A stretch of DNA of 64,000 bases from Aeromicrobium sp. Root236 (GTDB lineage Bacteria; Actinomycetota; Actinomycetes; Propionibacteriales; Nocardioidaceae). Every line of letters begins with the position of its first letter. Position 1 is the first letter of the stretch. The position numbers were made by a program, and so were the translations under genes. The DNA lies in NCBI RefSeq assembly GCF_001428805.1, contig NZ_LMIS01000001.1:2344976-2408975 (forward strand), in the 5' to 3' direction. The notes beneath the pieces were generated by a model, which saw nothing but the letters and a program-made list of their open reading frames with translations, searched no databases and had not been told where the DNA came from. Positions 26,677-35,029 of this stretch are shown here, piece by piece.

Positions 26677-28068
26677 TCAGAGGTTGTCGGTGAAGGCCCC
26701 GAGGTCCACGCCGGACATACGTCGGTAGAGGTTGCTGGCCTGCACTTCAGTCAGAGATGACACGTGGTCTACGCAGACACGTAATACGGGCTCCGTGTCC
26801 AAGTCTTCGCGATAGGAGATGGGCAGGAGGCGCTTCGGCTCCGCGTAGTACCAGTCCAGCAGGCTCGTCACGATCGTCTCTTGGCCGTGCTGCTGGGTAG
26901 CGAGACGCGGGTTGTTGATGACGTAGGTCCAGATGAGTTCCTTGAGTAGGTTGCATAGAAGGCGCAGGTCGTCCGGAACTTCAAGGATTGCGTTGTAACG
27001 GGTGTGCGGCAAGGCCTCATCGATGACAGTCAAACTGACGTCGCCGAGCAGCGACGTGATCAGCCGGCTGTTGGCTGAGGCCAGATTTACTCGGCCATCA
27101 AAGGAGTCGCTGTGGCGCGTGCGAATTCGGAGCAGTTCCTGAAGCTGCACGAACGCCGCGAGCGCGGCGCTCTCGTCGTACGCGCGGCCGGCCTTGACCC
27201 ACTTTTTCTTGACACCGGCCAAGAACGCGCTGAGGTCGTCAGACACCGAGTCGATGGTGATCGAATCGGCCGTCGCCTCCTCGTCGAACTCAAGCAGCCG
27301 ATCGAGAGGTATCGCCCCGCTCCGGAAGAAGTCGAGCAGGTCGTGGCAGGCGTAGGTAACGTCGTCAGCCCAGTCCATGATCTGTTCCTCGATGGGACGG
27401 TCAGCGTACTTGCGCCCGTTGAGGATCCAGTCGCCAATGTCAGCCTCGGTCTTGTAGAAGCCGAACTTCTTGCCGCGGTCGATCTGCTTGCCATGGGGTT
27501 GTCGGTGGCTGAACTTGAGGGACCCGTCGTCGCGTAGCCAGGGGTATTTGGTGGTGGCGTCCAAGGCTGCGCGAGACAGGTGAAGCCCGGGCGATGTTCG
27601 TTTGTGAGCTTCGAGGTGGGTAAGGATCCGCAGGTTCTGGGCGTTGCCTTCGAACCCGTCGGAAGCGGGATCGTTCTCATTGCCACACAATCTCTTCATG
27701 GCCGCGTCCAGAGCGACCTCGCCCGCGTGGCCGAAGGGTGGGTGTCCGAGGTCGTGTGCGAGGCAGGCTGTTGCCACCAGGTCGGGGTCAGGCCCTCCCT
27801 GTTCGCACGCGAAACGCTCCGCCAGTCTGCGGCCGACCTGGGTGACCTTGAGGCTGTGCGTCAGGCGAGTGTGGAATTGCCCTGCTTCACCAGCCGAGAC
27901 GACCTGCGACTTGCCAGCCAACGCTGCGAACGCGCTGGAATAAAGTACCCGGTCGTGGTCGTGCTTGAACTGGTTCCGGGGGTCATTTCCGCTCGCGTCG
28001 TCGGAGGACGTGTGTCGGTCCTGTTCGACATCTTCATCGGTGTACCCCGGGGGTGCCTGGTCGGTCAC
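26677..28068 (-). CDS. Deoxyguanosinetriphosphate triphosphohydrolase-like HD protein
   Basis: The 463-residue protein has the dGTPase pattern: 'FKHDHDRVLYSSAFAALAGKSQVV' (~34-57), metal ligands His66/His71 in 'FHTRLTHSLKVTQVGRRLA', His105-Asp106 in 'HDLGHPPFGHAGE', 'GFEGNAQNLRILTHLE' (138-153) and a further aspartate in 'MDWADDVTYACHD'. It should cleave dNTPs to nucleoside and triphosphate. The start is GTG. It is more divergent than the housekeeping Dgt and lies on an island; phage-restricting dGTPases that drain dNTP pools are known, which makes a defence role possible but unproven. Confidence 0.88.
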   Translation of the reverse strand: MTDQAPPGYTDEDVEQDRHTSSDDASGNDPRNQFKHDHDRVLYSSAFAALAGKSQVVSAGEAGQFHTRLTHSLKVTQVGRRLAERFACEQGGPDPDLVATACLAHDLGHPPFGHAGEVALDAAMKRLCGNENDPASDGFEGNAQNLRILTHLEAHKRTSPGLHLSRAALDATTKYPWLRDDGSLKFSHRQPHGKQIDRGKKFGFYKTEADIGDWILNGRKYADRPIEEQIMDWADDVTYACHDLLDFFRSGAIPLDRLLEFDEEATADSITIDSVSDDLSAFLAGVKKKWVKAGRAYDESAALAAFVQLQELLRIRTRHSDSFDGRVNLASANSRLITSLLGDVSLTVIDEALPHTRYNAILEVPDDLRLLCNLLKELIWTYVINNPRLATQQHGQETIVTSLLDWYYAEPKRLLPISYREDLDTEPVLRVCVDHVSSLTEVQASNLYRRMSGVDLGAFTDNL

Positions 28069-28133
28069 GGACCGTAGCGTATCGCCGATACACGTAACCG
28101 GACCTGATATCCGGATGGTTCGGACTGCATCTA

Positions 28134-28514
28134 TCAGACGAGCTTCGTGGCCCGCTCCACCATTTCAGTGAACTCGCCGTTCCATGCTGCTCGGACGGCC
28201 TTCGAGCGCTCACTCAGCGTTAGCCCGGTGCGTGTTGTGTCGATGACGCCGAGATTGTCTAAATCATTGAGAACGGTCACCACCGATGGGACGAGGCTTC
28301 CTGCCACGAACTCTGTGTAGGGCTCCAGGTTCTCTAGCCTCGCAGCCTTCACAAGGCTGACGAGCCGCAACCATGCGAGTGGCGAACCGGTTTCATCCTC
28401 GTTCGCTGCGATCAGGGCTAGGACGCCGCGATGTAGGGCCGGAATGCCACCAAAGGTCTCCGGGAACTCCGTTATAGGCGGGATGGTCGGTCGCTCGATC
28501 GCCGCAATAGTCAT
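28134..28514 (-). CDS. Small protein upstream of dGTPase (possible winged helix)
   Basis: The 126-residue product has no family I can name. Its C-terminal half ('VAGSLVPSVVTVLNDLDNLGVIDTTRTGLTLSERSKAVRAAW') reads like a winged-helix fold: helices followed by a short hairpin and 'LTLSERSKAV'. It precedes the dGTPase gene by 65 bases on the same strand, so the two are probably one operon. It could be a regulator, partner or sensor for the dGTPase. Confidence 0.65.
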   Translation of the reverse strand: MTIAAIERPTIPPITEFPETFGGIPALHRGVLALIAANEDETGSPLAWLRLVSLVKAARLENLEPYTEFVAGSLVPSVVTVLNDLDNLGVIDTTRTGLTLSERSKAVRAAWNGEFTEMVERATKLV

Positions 28515-28592
28515 TTCGCAGCCCTATGTCTTCCCATAGCAGTGGACGTTAGTTCGTTCATGCAAGACGCGCTAGAGAACCGAGAGTTTTCC

Positions 28593-28692
28593 TTGTCACA
28601 CCCGACCCTCCCTAGTAGATTCCTTCTTTGCCCAACTTTGTGTATCGGCAAGTAGTCGTCTCTACGTCAAGTTTGGCACCTAGGTGTGACAA
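28593..28692. promoter_or_regulatory. Long-spaced inverted repeat in divergent promoter
   Basis: TTGTCACACC (28593-28602) and GGTGTGACAA (28683-28692) are perfect complements, 80 bases apart, within the AT-richer gap between the dGTPase-partner gene and the HTH gene. They could be paired operators controlling both directions. Confidence 0.5.
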
Positions 28693-28724
28693 TTTCGCTC
28701 ATAACGCGCCGGACGGAGGGGTGT

Positions 28725-29231
28725 ATGGCACAACGTCCCACGTACACGATTGACGGCGTCGCCCACTACTCCTGCGCTGACGCGGCGGTCATTCTCTGCA
28801 CAAGCGCAGTAACTGTTCGAGAACTCGGTGTCCGGAGCGAGCTGGAAGGCAGGCGCGCGCCGAGAGGCAAGCGCCAGTGCTGGTACTTCACTGTGACGTC
28901 CGTTGAGACATTCAAGAAGCGACACGGCATCTTTCCCACCGCCAAAGCCAGAGCCAGGGACACCCTCGAGCGGAGTTCACACCCGACCAAGGTCGACGCA
29001 CATTCGAGCAGGCACCGCGAACTACAGCTTGAGGCGGTGATCCGCGCCCAAACAATCGCGATCACCCAACTCACGTTGGCAGCCGCCGCGGAAGCGCGGG
29101 CGGCCAAACATCTGGAGGCCGCCCTGTCCGAGCGCCGTCAGTCAGCGGAGCATCTACGAAGCGCGGTGCAGGAGTTCGCCGAAACAACCGGCCAGGAAGG
29201 CATCCCCAGCAATGTGGCCGACCTGATCTAA
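28725..29231 (+). CDS. Putative DNA-binding protein with C-terminal coiled coil
   Basis: The 168-residue product starts at an ATG preceded by GGAGGGG. Its N-terminal ~65 residues ('YTIDGVAHYSCADAAVILCTSAVTVRELGVRSELEGRRAPRGKRQCWYFTVTSVETFKKRHG') resemble an excisionase/MerR-like winged helix with a 'sAVTVREL' recognition segment. Residues ~95-150 form an alanine/glutamate-rich coiled coil. It may be the island's regulator, with the repeats at 28593/28683 as its sites. No specific family is recognised. Confidence 0.65.
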   Translation: MAQRPTYTIDGVAHYSCADAAVILCTSAVTVRELGVRSELEGRRAPRGKRQCWYFTVTSVETFKKRHGIFPTAKARARDTLERSSHPTKVDAHSSRHRELQLEAVIRAQTIAITQLTLAAAAEARAAKHLEAALSERRQSAEHLRSAVQEFAETTGQEGIPSNVADLI

Positions 29232-29401
29232 GCCGTGCTCTGACCTAGAGGTCACGCAAGCGCGGCAGGCAACCTAGGTGGCTTTACGGGCGTGGCCAAC
29301 CCATTCGTCTTTGAACCCCAGGTAGAAGAGCTGGCACGCGTGGTGCGGGATCGGCAGCGTCCCGAACACAGCGCCCGCAGGTGCTCGGGAAGGCAGCGTG
29401 G

Positions 29402-31039
29402 TCACAGCCCCAATTGAAGGCGCAGCAGTGCCGGCGGGAAGTGCGGGCCGAGATCATAGGGGTCAAACTCTTGGACCGCATCCGCGGGCTTTCCGGCGAG
29501 AGTAGTCGCGTCGATTAGGCCGTCCAGGAGATCCAATGACTCGGCGAGTAGTTGTTCTACGAGGATTCCTGGCTGAGCGTGCAACTGGTCCGCCACGATC
29601 TCTTGGACACCCCAAATTTCAGGCCCGCCCAGATGCTGAACGTGATCAAGGAGTCTCGCTCGAAGGTCGGCCGGCAGGCCGATGATGTTCTCTCGCCGCT
29701 TCGGCTGTTGTGTTTCTAACCGGACGGCACTGATCATCTCGTCGTGAACACTGTTGCGAAGGAGCCGTTGGACGTGGAAGACGCGCCCGCCCCGTGTGCT
29801 GGGTCCAACCAGATCTTCAACTGTCGGGAACGTCTCTCCAACTCGGCGACGCCATTGATCGTTCTGCCACTTGGTTTGGTGAGGCTGCCCATGAACATTT
29901 GCGGCGAGGTCGGCGACCTTCGCCGCGGCGTCGAACGCGCCCAAGAGGCTGACCAGAAGCAGGTCAAGGTTGTCGAGGAGCTCGTCGGCGGAATCGTTGT
30001 CGGCATCGGCGATCAGCGCCAGATGGATTCGGTCTCGAGCTCTCAGTGCCCGAGCAACCCGTTCAACCACAGAATTGGTCAGCCACCGACAAGTTTCCGC
30101 CCCGATCTTCTCATCGACCAGGTACGACGATCGTTGCCAGCGCTCCACGCTGGGAAGAAGACCTTGCGCGTTAAGGCCCCAGAACGAATTCGCGTTGAGA
30201 CTGTAGGAGACTCCTCGGCCCTTCGTGAAGTAGTAGCGGCGACGAGAACGCATGTACAACCCGATGAGCGGCAACGCTTGTTCAGGTGTGACGACCTGGA
30301 TGACGCCCAATAGTTGCGGCGGAGCCTCGAGAGCGAACTTGCGGGTCGTGACTACAACGGAGGCATGGACGGCTTGAGCTGCGACGATCATTGCGGCGTC
30401 AGATCGCGCTGCCTCACGTTGCTCGTGCGACGCATCAGTTCCGAAGACCTTGTCGGCCCAGATCGTCCCGGCAAGGTCGACGTTTTCGAAGGCGCCGACC
30501 ATCACAGCAAAACTAACGGACTGGCCTTGCCGCCAACGGGCTTGGTGCGACGCCCATGTGCCCCTTGGCGTAGAGGAATCGACCTGTCTTCTGTGAACGG
30601 TCACCCAATCATCGGCCATTGGCTCATCCGAACCTTCGACGCGCTCCATGGGAACGCCCGCAGGCATCGGACCGTGGGCGTAGAACAACCGGTCGAGAGA
30701 GTCGTCGGTGAGAAGACCGAGCAGATGTGCGTCACGAGCCGATGTGGGTTCGCCCAATTCGGACAGCGCATCCCAGTCGCTCTGCGTAACCGAGTCGCCA
30801 CTGCGAAATACTTCCTCGGAGACCACCACGCTCAGGTTGCGCGCCAACACGCTGGAGAAGGGTGAAATCTGATCCTCGCGTGGCCGAGGTGAGTCGCTTC
30901 GAGAAGGAACCTGCAACTCAACGGGGAAGATCGAACGGAGGGGCACTACTGCATTGTCCCGGATAAGACACGTACACGTGGCGACGTCATTGTCCTCGAT
31001 GACAATGAGCGACATACACACTGTGCGGCCTTCACTCAT
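29402..31039 (-). CDS. Hypothetical protein of unknown function (545 aa) on tRNA-Leu island
   Basis: I do not recognise this 545-residue soluble protein. A middle section ('EAARSDAAMIVAAQAVHASVVVTTRKFAL...VVTPEQALPLIGLYMRSRRRYYF', ~residues 210-275) reads like a Rossmann or PIN-like unit. The C-terminal helical part contains 'QRLLRNSVHDEMISAV' (~425-439), resembling the LRNxxHHE pattern of HEPN-type RNase domains, but this is weak. An alternative start is the ATG at 31015. Base composition and codon choice are less GC-biased than in the chromosome backbone, suggesting transfer with the island. Defence or stress function is only a guess. Confidence 0.7.
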   Translation of the reverse strand: MSEGRTVCMSLIVIEDNDVATCTCLIRDNAVVPLRSIFPVELQVPSRSDSPRPREDQISPFSSVLARNLSVVVSEEVFRSGDSVTQSDWDALSELGEPTSARDAHLLGLLTDDSLDRLFYAHGPMPAGVPMERVEGSDEPMADDWVTVHRRQVDSSTPRGTWASHQARWRQGQSVSFAVMVGAFENVDLAGTIWADKVFGTDASHEQREAARSDAAMIVAAQAVHASVVVTTRKFALEAPPQLLGVIQVVTPEQALPLIGLYMRSRRRYYFTKGRGVSYSLNANSFWGLNAQGLLPSVERWQRSSYLVDEKIGAETCRWLTNSVVERVARALRARDRIHLALIADADNDSADELLDNLDLLLVSLLGAFDAAAKVADLAANVHGQPHQTKWQNDQWRRRVGETFPTVEDLVGPSTRGGRVFHVQRLLRNSVHDEMISAVRLETQQPKRRENIIGLPADLRARLLDHVQHLGGPEIWGVQEIVADQLHAQPGILVEQLLAESLDLLDGLIDATTLAGKPADAVQEFDPYDLGPHFPPALLRLQLGL

Positions 31040-31236
31040 GTGTCGAGGGTCAGAAGGGTGTGGCGCAGGGTGTCATCGGATTGCGCCAGAAGGTCCGAAC
31101 TGCAGCGATGGACGAACTGATCCGAACGGGGCGGTTCGCGACGGAAACTTCCAACCTCGTGCGCGGCGGCACGGGACGGAACAGACATCCGGGACCGCGC
31201 TGGCGACAGGAGGTCCCGATCGTCATACTCGGCGTC

Positions 31237-31614
31237 ATGCCCAGCGACGCCTCCTCCGCACCAGCACTGGCTCCGAGTCTCGACGGTCGCTCGTTCGTGA
31301 TGACCTCGTCGAGCAACAGCGCGGTCGATCCCTCCTCGCCGTCGCGGTTCTCCTACTTCGAGCGGGACGGCATCGTCTGGGGCGAGTACACCGGTGACAC
31401 CGTCACGTTCGGCCGGTTCGTCGGGACGCGCGTCGGCGACGACCTCAGCATCTCGTTCGCACACGTCCTGACCGCGGACGGCTCGGTCGTCACCGGTACG
31501 AGCGGCAGCCATGTCGAGTCGGACAGTGAAGGGCTACGGCTGGTCGAGACGTTCGAGCTCGACGGCGTCGAGCACGTCAGCGTCTGCGTGGAGACCACGC
31601 CTGCGAGCTCGTGA
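31237..31614 (+). CDS. Small beta-barrel-like protein ('N-acetylglutamate synthase' annotated family)
   Basis: The 125-residue product matches a widespread small family often mis-annotated as N-acetylglutamate synthase: 'LDGRSFVMTSSSNSAVDPSSPSRFSYFERDGIVWGEYTGDTVTFGRFVGTRVG', then 'DDLSISFAHVLTADGSVVTGTSGSHVE' and 'LVETFELDG'. The repeated strand pattern suggests an all-beta barrel; no catalytic residues are evident. It is convergent with the Lrp regulator (three bases between stops). The 197 bases before it hold nothing I can identify. Confidence 0.75.
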   Translation: MPSDASSAPALAPSLDGRSFVMTSSSNSAVDPSSPSRFSYFERDGIVWGEYTGDTVTFGRFVGTRVGDDLSISFAHVLTADGSVVTGTSGSHVESDSEGLRLVETFELDGVEHVSVCVETTPASS

Positions 31615-31617
31615 CGA

Positions 31618-32223
31618 TCACCTGGTCGTGATGCCGTCGCGGCCGGTGCCGGCCGTCGTGAAGCGGGTCATGCCGAGGCGGCGCGACTCGCTCGAGCGAT
31701 CGGGGATGTCCGACGGCAGGACGGTGTTGCGGCGGATGACCTCGTCGAGGACGACGACGCTGACGACCGACTTCACCTCGGGGCGGGCGGCGATGACGCC
31801 CGTGACGAAGTCGTGCACGTCGCCGATGTCGACCGAGCGGATGAGCAGCATCGCGTCGTGCTCACCCGTCGTGATGGCGCAGTACTCGATGTCGGGAATC
31901 TGCATGACTCCGGCGCGGAACCGGTTCCAGCTCTGCGGATGCACCGTGACGAAGACCAGCGCGCAGATGCCGAGGCCGACCGCCCCAGGGTCGATGTTGG
32001 CGGAGAACCCCGTGATGACGCCCGACTTCGTCATCTGGTCGACCCGGTTGTAGACGCTGGCCCGCGAGACGTTGACCCGCTCGGCGAGGGCAGCCATCGA
32101 GATGCGGCCGTTGTTGCGCAGGACGGAGAGGATCCGCAGCGCGACGTCGTCGACGACGGGCTCCTTGCGGGCAGGTGAAGAGTGTCCAGCGAAAGAGTCG
32201 TTGGGCTGTTCAGTGATGGACAT
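31618..32223 (-). CDS. Lrp/AsnC-family transcriptional regulator
   Basis: The 201-residue regulator has an N-terminal winged HTH ('DDVALRILSVLRNNGRISMAALAERVNVSRASVYNRVDQMTKSGVITGFSANID', ~25-78) and a C-terminal AsnC/RAM ligand domain ('ALVFVTVHP', 'EYCAITTGEHDAMLLIRSVD', 'VKSVVSVVVLDEV'). It is divergent from the peptide importer operon, so it probably controls that operon in response to an amino acid or peptide product. Confidence 0.92.
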   Translation of the reverse strand: MSITEQPNDSFAGHSSPARKEPVVDDVALRILSVLRNNGRISMAALAERVNVSRASVYNRVDQMTKSGVITGFSANIDPGAVGLGICALVFVTVHPQSWNRFRAGVMQIPDIEYCAITTGEHDAMLLIRSVDIGDVHDFVTGVIAARPEVKSVVSVVVLDEVIRRNTVLPSDIPDRSSESRRLGMTRFTTAGTGRDGITTR

Positions 32224-32290
32224 GTCGTGCTCCTATGCGCCAGTTGCTGGAAAGACATCCACATTTGGAACCAGAAGGGAGAACAATCTC

Positions 32291-32335
32291 ATGCCGCGTG
32301 CCAATCTCTCCTCATCCCGTCCAACGACACCTTAG
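32291..32335 (+). CDS. Possible 14-codon leader peptide before the importer operon
   Basis: The ORF MPRANLSSSRPTTP starts at an ATG about ten bases after GGGAGA and stops 27 bases before the binding-protein gene. It could be a translated leader, but there is no run of a regulatory amino acid and no obvious attenuator, so support is weak. Confidence 0.2.
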   Translation: MPRANLSSSRPTTP

Positions 32336-32362
32336 TGCCGCCGTCTGCCCCTGGAGACCGCC

Positions 32363-33940
32363 ATGGAGTTCCGATTCCGCAAGACAAGACGTGCTGCCGT
32401 CGTCGCAGTGCTGGCGTTGCCGATCGTGCTGGCCGGATGCTCATCCGGCAAGACGGACGGCGGCGACGGATCGAAGACGCTCACGATCGACAAGACCTTC
32501 GACCTCAAGACCGCTGACCCCGGCCGGCAGTACGAGCCGACGGGCCAGCTGGTCGGCAAGGCGCTCTACCAGACGCTCGTCACGTTCAACGGCACCGACG
32601 TCTCCAAGGTCGTACCGGGCCTGGCGACGCTCGACCAGTCGGCCGACGCCAAGACGTTCACCTTCACGTTGACGGGCTCGCCGAAGTTCTCCGACGGCAC
32701 CGCCCTGACGGCTGACGACGTGGTCTTCTCCCTCAAGCGGGTCATCGGTATGAAGGGCAACCCGTCGTTCCTGCTCGCCGGCGTCACGGTGACGAAGAAG
32801 GACGACAAGACGATCGTGCTGACGACGGACAAGCCGACGCCCGCGCTGCCCGCGATCCTGGCGAACCCGGCCCTGGGCATCCTCAACTCCAAGGTCGTCA
32901 AGGCGCACGGCGGCACGGAGACCGCGGCCGACGGCGCCGAGAAGTACCTCAACCAGCACTCCGCGGGCTCCGGCCCGTACGTCCTCGACTCGCTGAACCT
33001 GTCGTCGAAGGTCGTGCTCAAGGCCAACAAGAACTACACCGGCGACAAGCCGACGTACGGGCGGGTCGTGATCCAGAACGTCGAGGGCGCGACCCAGAAG
33101 ATCAACGTCCAGGGCGGCAGCGCCGACGTGGCGCTCGACCTGTCGGGCCCGCAGGCCAAGGGCCTGAGCTCCTCGGTCAAGGTCACCTCGGGACCGTCGG
33201 CCAACGTGATCTTCCTGCTCCTCAACCAGAACAAGAAGATCTCGAAGATCACGAGCAACCCGGACTTCGTCAAGGCCGTCAAGAGCGCGATCGACTACGA
33301 CGACCTGGTCACGCTGGCGGGTGCCGGCACCGAGCGGGCTGCGGGCGTGATCCCCAGTGCACTCCTCGGAGCGCTCCCGCAGGCGGACGCCCTGAAGTCC
33401 GACCCCGCTGCCGCCAAGGCCGCGCTCGCGAAGAGCGGGTACGACGGCGAGTCGGTGACGCTCAACTTCCCGAGCGACCTGACCCTCAACGGTCTGGAGT
33501 TCCCGACGATCGCGCAGCGGATCCAGTCACAGCTCAAGGCCGTCGGCATCAAGGTCGACCTCGCGCCGGCTGCCGTGGCGACCGAGCTCGACACGTACCG
33601 CGAGGGCAAGGAGATCATGGGCCTTTGGTACTGGGGCCCGGACTACCCGGACCCGAGCGACTACCTCGCGTTCACGCCGGGTGACGTCGTCGGACTGCGG
33701 GCCGGCTGGGCCAAGGACGCCGACCCTGCGGTGTCGGCCCTCGTGGCCAAGGCCGCGGCGGGTGGCTCCGAGGAGGAGCGCCAGGCGAACTTCGAGGAGC
33801 TGCAGAAGGCGCTGAACGAGTCCGGTCCGTTCATCCCGCTCGTCCAGCCCGGCAACAACATCGCAGCCAAGTCGAGCGTCACGAACGTGGGCTACAACCC
33901 CGTCTGGACCCTGGACATCGCCACCCTCGGAAGCAAGTGA
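32363..33940 (+). CDS. Peptide-binding lipoprotein of second ABC importer (SBP family 5)
   Basis: The 525-residue lipoprotein precursor (signal MEFRFRKTRRAAVVAVLALP, lipobox LAGC with Cys26) is a family-5 solute-binding protein: 'YEPTGQLVGKALYQTLVTFNGTD', 'FSDGTALTADDVVFSLKRVIG', 'GLWYWGPDYPDPSDYLAF'. It should bind di- or oligopeptides for the permeases encoded next. RBS GGAGA precedes the ATG. The Lrp regulator is divergent across 139 bases. Confidence 0.93.
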   Translation: MEFRFRKTRRAAVVAVLALPIVLAGCSSGKTDGGDGSKTLTIDKTFDLKTADPGRQYEPTGQLVGKALYQTLVTFNGTDVSKVVPGLATLDQSADAKTFTFTLTGSPKFSDGTALTADDVVFSLKRVIGMKGNPSFLLAGVTVTKKDDKTIVLTTDKPTPALPAILANPALGILNSKVVKAHGGTETAADGAEKYLNQHSAGSGPYVLDSLNLSSKVVLKANKNYTGDKPTYGRVVIQNVEGATQKINVQGGSADVALDLSGPQAKGLSSSVKVTSGPSANVIFLLLNQNKKISKITSNPDFVKAVKSAIDYDDLVTLAGAGTERAAGVIPSALLGALPQADALKSDPAAAKAALAKSGYDGESVTLNFPSDLTLNGLEFPTIAQRIQSQLKAVGIKVDLAPAAVATELDTYREGKEIMGLWYWGPDYPDPSDYLAFTPGDVVGLRAGWAKDADPAVSALVAKAAAGGSEEERQANFEELQKALNESGPFIPLVQPGNNIAAKSSVTNVGYNPVWTLDIATLGSK

Positions 33941-33943
33941 CAC

Positions 33944-35029
33944 TTGTCGTCACCTGAGTCCACCGTGCGGGCCCCGTCTCCGGCAGTGCCGGGCGGGGCC
34001 CGGCCCGGACATCCCTTCGCGCGCTATGCCGCGCGTCGGATCCTGACGTCGTTGCTGCTGATGGTCGGCGTCACGTTCGTCACGTTCGCGCTCACCAACC
34101 TGGTGCCCGGAGATCCGGTCGCCGCCGCGTTGGGCCAGCGGGCGGCCGACGACCCGGCCACGGTGGCCCGCTTCACGCAGGAGTACGGGCTCGACAAGCC
34201 GTTGCCGCAGCAGTACGTGACGTACGTCGGCAACCTGCTTCACGGTGATCTCGGGGTGTCGACGACGACGCACAACTCGGTGACCTCCGACCTGCGCGAG
34301 GCCCTTCCGGCGACGATCGAGATCGCGTTCGGCGCCATCGTGCTCAGCGTGATCATCGGGGTGACGCTCGGGACCATCGCGGCGTACCGGCGAGGGCGAA
34401 CCGCCGACCACGTGCTTCGCCTGGTGTCGCTCGCGGGTCTCAGCGTGCCGACGTTCTGGCTCGCCCTCGTGGCCTACTACGTCCTCTACTTCAAGATGCA
34501 CCTCGCACCGTCGTCCGGACGCCTGAGCGCGGACTTCAACGCGCCGCCGCAGGTCACCGGCCTATACACCGTCGACTCGCTGCTCGCGGGCCAGCTCGAC
34601 ACGTTCCTCGACGCGGCCTGGCACCTGATGCTCCCCGTCCTCGTGCTGACGCTCTACACCGTCGGTCTGCTGACCCGCTTCGTCCGGACGGCGGTGCTGG
34701 AGGTGCTCGACCAGGACTACGTCCGCGCCGCCCGGGCGAAGGGCCTGCCCACCCGCACGATCGTCACGTCGTACGTCCTGCGGGGCGCCAGCATCCCGGT
34801 GCTCACGGTCGTGGGGCTGGCGTTCGGCAGCCTCCTGAGCGGCACGGTGCTCGTCGAGTCGGTGTTCTCCTGGCCCGGCATCGGCAGCTACGCGTACCAG
34901 GCCGCCTCCCACCTCGACCTGCCCGGCGTGATGGGCGTCGGCCTGACGATCGGGCTCATCTACCTGTTGGTCAACCTCGCGGTCGACCTGCTCTACGGAT
35001 TCCTGGATCCCCGGGTGAGGCTCGCATGA
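33944..35029 (+). CDS. Peptide ABC transporter permease, DppB type
   Basis: The 361-residue permease has an N-terminal helix (~residues 32-55, 'ILTSLLLMVGVTFVTFALTNLVPGDP'), 'LDKPLPQQYVTYVGNLLHGDLG' and the EAA loop 'DYVRAARAKGLPTRTIVTSYVLRGASIPVLT'. It appears to start at TTG (33944), three bases after the upstream stop and following GGAAG; a GTG at 33965 is an alternative. The stop overlaps the DppC start (ATGA). Confidence 0.92.
   Translation: MSSPESTVRAPSPAVPGGARPGHPFARYAARRILTSLLLMVGVTFVTFALTNLVPGDPVAAALGQRAADDPATVARFTQEYGLDKPLPQQYVTYVGNLLHGDLGVSTTTHNSVTSDLREALPATIEIAFGAIVLSVIIGVTLGTIAAYRRGRTADHVLRLVSLAGLSVPTFWLALVAYYVLYFKMHLAPSSGRLSADFNAPPQVTGLYTVDSLLAGQLDTFLDAAWHLMLPVLVLTLYTVGLLTRFVRTAVLEVLDQDYVRAARAKGLPTRTIVTSYVLRGASIPVLTVVGLAFGSLLSGTVLVESVFSWPGIGSYAYQAASHLDLPGVMGVGLTIGLIYLLVNLAVDLLYGFLDPRVRLA

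Noticed and set aside
29284..29481. 65-codon open frame on the minus strand after the HTH gene
   Set aside because: It overlaps the 545-residue gene in a different frame, is rich in Arg/Pro/Ser and has no ribosome site.
31060..31236. Longer N terminus for the small beta-barrel protein at 31237
   Set aside because: The extra 59 residues do not resemble the family, and the conserved region begins shortly after the ATG at 31237.
32241..32275. Lrp operator in the imperfect repeat around CTGG...CCAG
   Set aside because: The arms share only four clear base pairs over a long spacer, which is not distinguishable from chance.
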